This document shows, piece after piece, positions 61,056-64,000 of a stretch of 64,000 nt of DNA. Origin of the DNA: Fischerella sp. PCC 9605 (GTDB lineage Bacteria; Cyanobacteriota; Cyanobacteriia; Cyanobacteriales; Nostocaceae); assembly GCF_000517105.1 (NCBI RefSeq), contig NZ_KI912152.1:62001-126000 (forward strand), read 5' to 3'. The position numbers and the translations under genes were made by a program. The notes beneath the pieces are model-generated. The model did no database searches. It worked only from the letters and a program-made list of their open reading frames with translations, and was not told where the DNA came from. Within the stretch, counting starts at the first letter, position 1. The number at the start of each line of letters is the position of its first letter.

Positions 61056-61493
61056 ATGGCAGTAAAGGTATTACCAGTATTGATGGAAAGCGGCGTTTTG
61101 AAGTTGGCTGACGGTGAACTGATTACTGTCGGTAGCAAAAGTTGGACAACCTGGCTCTCAAAAGATCAATCGTTTCGATACGAGGGGAAAATAGCCAATG
61201 TCACTGTCCGTCCTGGCAAAGGCGGATGGTATGCTTACAAAAAAATTCATGGCAGACTTTACAACGCTTTTGTCGCCCCCAAAACTGAGGTAAGTGTTGA
61301 GAAACTGGAGACAGTTGCAGCTGATTTCATCCGTAGAGCCGAGGAAAATAAACTAGACCCAACGCTTAAACAAACTGAAATTGACGAGTTGCGATCGCTT
61401 CTTTCCAGCTTACAGTCCCAACTAGAGGCTGTGAAGGAGGAATTAAAACAGCTCAGTGCGATCGTCGGAAAATCAAATGATTTTGAATCTTGA
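61056..61493 (+). CDS. hypothetical protein with C-terminal coiled coil
   Basis: A 145-residue protein. The first ~85 residues look beta-rich (G-V-L-K-L-A-D-G-E-L, V-T-V-R-P-G-K-G-G-W-Y-A-Y), with a short-element binding character. The second part is a heptad coiled coil (L-R-S-L-L-S-S-L-Q-S-Q-L-E-A-V-K-E-E-L). The GTAGAGCT before the ATG gives a weak ribosome binding site. Possibly a plasmid single-gene regulator; the family is unknown. Confidence 0.5.
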   Translation: MAVKVLPVLMESGVLKLADGELITVGSKSWTTWLSKDQSFRYEGKIANVTVRPGKGGWYAYKKIHGRLYNAFVAPKTEVSVEKLETVAADFIRRAEENKLDPTLKQTEIDELRSLLSSLQSQLEAVKEELKQLSAIVGKSNDFES

Positions 61494-61751
61494 GAGGAAT
61501 CTTCTAGCTTGCATTCTCAAGCTAATATCTCCCTATTCCAAGCGGAAGAAGCTTCCTTCCCCAGAACTACTAAACTTCGACGTTGCGGTGTTCACACATC
61601 GGTGTCTGTTAAAAAGGTTTTGTCAAGTTTTTAAACAGATAATGTCTAGACAACGAATAGGATATTTGCTTTCATTCTCTGCTCAAAACCTCAGAATAAA
61701 TGCGCTTACGCGCAACAGCAGCGATGAAAGTAATATCTTAACAAGTCAGCC

Positions 61752-62117
61752 ATGAAAGATGCTGAGCAAATAACTACTGAACTCAAGCAATTTGTTGGTT
61801 CGGAAACCTTTTACAGACACTGGTCAGGCATTCAATATACCGAAGGCGTGAAATATCTAGCCTCGGCAGCCCAAGCATATTGGCTAATAGATGGAATTAT
61901 CTCACATCAAGCCAATAATAGGTTTTTATCCGATCCAGGACTGCAAGATTTTCAGATTTGGCGTCTGGTTGTTAATAACAATTCAGGCACGTTAATTTGT
62001 GAATGGGATACAGATAAAGAAGTACTACGGCAAGAAATTGATTATACAGATTTTCCTTTCCCGGAAATCAGACTTTATCTAGTACAGAAGACTCTGATGC
62101 TTGAGAGTGAATATTAA
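61752..62117 (+). CDS. DUF6876-like plasmid protein
   Basis: A 121-residue protein with the layout of the DUF6876 family: L-K-Q-F-V-G-S-E-T-F-Y-R-H-W, Y-L-A-S-A-A-Q-A-Y-W-L-I-D-G-I and F-Q-I-W-R-L-V-V. Such proteins are common on cyanobacterial plasmids, and their biochemical role is not known. The ATG is the first in frame. Confidence 0.65.
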   Translation: MKDAEQITTELKQFVGSETFYRHWSGIQYTEGVKYLASAAQAYWLIDGIISHQANNRFLSDPGLQDFQIWRLVVNNNSGTLICEWDTDKEVLRQEIDYTDFPFPEIRLYLVQKTLMLESEY

Positions 62118-62256
62118 TTTCAAAATCAATTTAAAAACTCGCTCTAATGTTCAAGAATTAATAGCTATTGCACTGCCAAATGCAAAACCAAAGATGCTCA
62201 AAAGTGGTGTGGTAGTGTTGCACAAATAGCTTAACTTTAGCTTAACTTATTTATTC

Positions 62257-62307
62257 AAAAACTCGCTTTGATGTTCAGAAAAACTTCTGCATTCCAAGCG
62301 AGTTTTT
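62257..62307. terminator. hairpin, possible terminator
   Basis: AAAAACTCGCTT and AAGCGAGTTTTT are inverted arms with a T-run at the end. A partial copy of the left arm (AAAAACTCGCTCTAATGTTCA) occurs at about 62131. It lies between the DUF6876 gene and the next gene. Confidence 0.5.
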
Positions 62308-62364
62308 GTCGCGCTTACGCGCAGATGAAAAGTGACAAAAGTTAAAGTACATAGGAGTTTTAAA

Positions 62365-62775
62365 ATGCAATATCAAGACATTCTCACAATCGCAATTATC
62401 GCTTTGCCAACTGCATTCGCTGCATTGATGCTAATGGACTTCATTGCTGGACTATTACACCTCATACAGCCACCACGGCAAGCGATCGCCCTTCAAACAG
62501 CTACAAGCACTTGTATTACAAATCCAAAACAAGCAATCACTACACTACACCCAATACAAGAACCCATCACCCTACTCGATCCTTGGACGCTACAGATTGA
62601 AGAATTAACTAGCAGCGTTACCCACAACAGTTTTACCCAAGACCCACTTCCTAGCTTGTTACTGTTACCACCTGCAAAAGAACAGTCCAAGCGCTCAAAA
62701 AGATCCAAAAAGACTACCGCACCCATCAGTACAGATACTCCCAAGCGTCGCGGCAGACCACGTAAGGCAGCATAG
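62365..62775 (+). CDS. small membrane-anchored protein with an AT-hook-like tail
   Basis: About 136 residues starting at ATG 62365, supported by AGGAGTTTTAAA; an upstream start at 62332 has no such site. A hydrophobic helix covers residues ~5-35 (I-A-I-I-A-L-P-T-A-F-A-A-L-M-L-M). The rest is hydrophilic, and the C-terminus (K-R-R-G-R-P-R-K-A-A) matches an AT-hook core G-R-P, which binds the DNA minor groove. A membrane-to-DNA tether is an attractive guess, not shown. Confidence 0.5.
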   Translation: MQYQDILTIAIIALPTAFAALMLMDFIAGLLHLIQPPRQAIALQTATSTCITNPKQAITTLHPIQEPITLLDPWTLQIEELTSSVTHNSFTQDPLPSLLLLPPAKEQSKRSKRSKKTTAPISTDTPKRRGRPRKAA

Positions 62776-62848
62776 GGAGCCTATGACTCGACAGAGAAAT
62801 CCCCTACCCTTCCACCTCTTCAATCGGGCTAGGGTGGGAGAAATCGTA

Positions 62849-62989
62849 GACAAAACCGGGCAACCTTGGACAAACCGCCGCACAAGTTTATTGAGAGGCG
62901 TGTCCGGATTTGTCCGGGACGGCGGTTTGTCCTGCCCTCTCCCAAAATCTTAAACACCAAACCAGAGACAAAGGTTGCCCGGTTTTGTC
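62849..62989. repeat. nested long inverted repeat, possible origin or transfer site
   Basis: GACAAAACCGGGCAACCTT (62849-62867) pairs perfectly with 62971-62989, and GGACAAACCGCCG (62868-62880) pairs perfectly with 62920-62932, forming a two-part hairpin with GACAAA/TTTGTC repeated in every arm. TGTCCGG words lie in the loop. It fills the 62776-63058 gap between genes. Confidence 0.55.
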
Positions 62990-63058
62990 CGGATTAAATG
63001 TAGCGGGATGCTTACGCATCAAGAATTTTGAACAAGCGCAAAAAGCGAACGAACAGTT

Positions 63059-64000
63059 ATGGTACAAGTAGTTGTTTCAAATTCAACAGAAACATTTCTC
63101 CAAGATGCTGTAGTTGAACGATACAATTTCTCTAACCTAAACAAAACCAGAATCAGATTCAAAATTCAGTTAAAGAAAACCACTAAAAGTAATGCTCCTA
63201 AGTGGACTGATGTTTTGAAGTCTTCTGGTGAAGATGAATCAGACTTGATAAAAGTTAAATCTTCCGAAGTAGGGTTAAAGGGAATCAAAGTATTCAAAGC
63301 TCTTGATGAAGCAGCATCTAAGTTGAGGCAAGAAATCGCCTCAGTACAAGAATGGATGCATCCAGATAACGGGGATTGGATTTGTCCGATTGATTTAGCA
63401 CCCCTAGTGTGGAGTCAGTTGCTATCAATTCGAGATACGATTGCTCCAACCCTCCGTGAACAGTTGAAGGACGACTACGAGCAGGGATTAGCAGATTATA
63501 CCGAACGGATTGAAAATTTCCTGTCTCTGAATACTTGGGAACTACCCCAAGATAAGCAAGAACAGGTGAAAGCCAATCTCCTAAAAGCTTTCCCTACTCT
63601 CACCGATTTGGAAGACTATTTGCAAGTCGTTATCGGTCGTCCCGCGATCATCCCAGCACTGTCCGAACAACTCTCGCAGCAACAAGCTGAGTGCCTTCAA
63701 CAAATTACCGAGTTTATCCAGCAATATGACCAAAACCTGGAGCAACGATTAAGGGAAGCAGCGATCGCTGGTGGTGAACAACTAGCAGCTCAGTTACTTG
63801 AAGAATTAAGCGAGTGGGAACCGGGACGCAAACCAGTCCAGTTCAAGAAAAAGATGGAGAAGCACCTACAGAAAGTACGAGTGTTGTTGGCGAATGCTTC
63901 TGTTGAGGCAGGCAGTAGTTTGCAGCAGATGATGGAGCATCTTGATTCCATCGTTAATGACCCAGCAATTGCATCCAAGAATTTGGGGACACAGCAGCGA
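63059..64000 (+). CDS. hypothetical plasmid protein, runs off the window
   Basis: Open from ATG 63059 to the end of the window (about 314 codons), with no stop. The product is soluble, with Gln/Glu-rich helices in the second half (Q-Q-Y-D-Q-N-L-E-Q-R, L-L-E-E-L-S-E-W-E-P-G, V-Q-F-K-K-K-M-E-K-H) and no recognised motif. The antisense frame at 63790-63978 is its shadow. Codon use matches neighbouring genes, so it is surely coding. Confidence 0.6.
   Translation, partial: MVQVVVSNSTETFLQDAVVERYNFSNLNKTRIRFKIQLKKTTKSNAPKWTDVLKSSGEDESDLIKVKSSEVGLKGIKVFKALDEAASKLRQEIASVQEWMHPDNGDWICPIDLAPLVWSQLLSIRDTIAPTLREQLKDDYEQGLADYTERIENFLSLNTWELPQDKQEQVKANLLKAFPTLTDLEDYLQVVIGRPAIIPALSEQLSQQQAECLQQITEFIQQYDQNLEQRLREAAIAGGEQLAAQLLEELSEWEPGRKPVQFKKKMEKHLQKVRVLLANASVEAGSSLQQMMEHLDSIVNDPAIASKNLGTQQR

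Noticed and set aside
61456-61755. 99-codon plus frame overlapping the end of 61056-61493
   Set aside because: It begins inside the upstream gene and has no start signal; composition is not protein-like.
1-64000. CRISPR array
   Set aside because: I looked for regularly spaced ~37-base repeats of the cyanobacterial type, especially around the Cas3'/Cas1 genes, and saw none.

Overview
The window reads as part of a large plasmid, or a plasmid-derived island, of a filamentous heterocyst-type (Nostocales) cyanobacterium. The evidence is the very frequent HIP1 octamer GCGATCGC, many short dispersed palindromic repeats that even sit inside genes, a high load of decayed insertion sequences, a group II intron, and two plasmid-type partition systems (ParA/ParB and a ParM-like actin with a small partner). 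No rRNA, tRNA or central metabolism genes were seen. All family names below come from motif recognition by eye, not from a database search.

Layout. 0-5 kb: small plasmid genes, a nuclease remnant, an ASCH-domain remnant and dispersed repeats. 5.2-8.7 kb (minus strand): remains of a type I-D CRISPR-Cas locus, with an intact-looking Cas3' helicase, a DNA methyltransferase and the N-terminal half of Cas1; no repeat array was seen. 9.5-16.8 kb (minus): a complete YbhGFSR-like ABC exporter operon with its TetR-type regulator, two matching operators, an inserted 2Fe-2S ferredoxin gene and a scrambled relic of a second ATPase gene. 16.9-25 kb: a graveyard of transposable elements (intact IS701-type, broken IS5-type, IS110 and ISKra4-like copies), an NB-ARC ATPase fragment and a broken tyrosine recombinase. 

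25-45 kb is the most interesting part, a dense set of caspase-like (CHAT) proteins. A TPR-CHAT protein lies at 26.9-30.3 kb. A tightly coupled six-gene operon at 32.1-44.6 kb encodes (i) EAD1-CHAT-macro-beta-pseudoCHAT, (ii) a small CHAT protease, (iii) Ser/Thr kinase-macro-beta-pseudoCHAT, (iv) a second small CHAT protease, (v) a coiled-coil protein and (vi) a beta-propeller protein. The operon is therefore two copies of a scaffold-plus-protease module with different sensor heads, followed by a shared adaptor and propeller. The inferred role is a regulated-death or immunity system in which kinase, ADP-ribose (macro) and EAD1 inputs control two proteases. A satellite gene at 25.3 kb carries one of the operon's linker domains fused to DUF4384. 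A VapBC toxin-antitoxin pair and a pentapeptide-repeat membrane protein follow.

Three identical 209-bp MITEs sit at 24.1, 30.7 and 47.0 kb. At 47.0 kb the MITE joins two truncated genes. 49.4-53.6 kb holds parA-parB, a palindrome that may be parS, iteron-like repeats and the parM/parR-like pair, followed by an AT-rich gene-free tract. 55.4-60.1 kb is a group II intron whose reverse transcriptase gene is split by a 2,480-bp element carrying a decayed large serine recombinase. The last 4 kb hold small plasmid genes, a large nested inverted repeat and a coding region that runs off the window.
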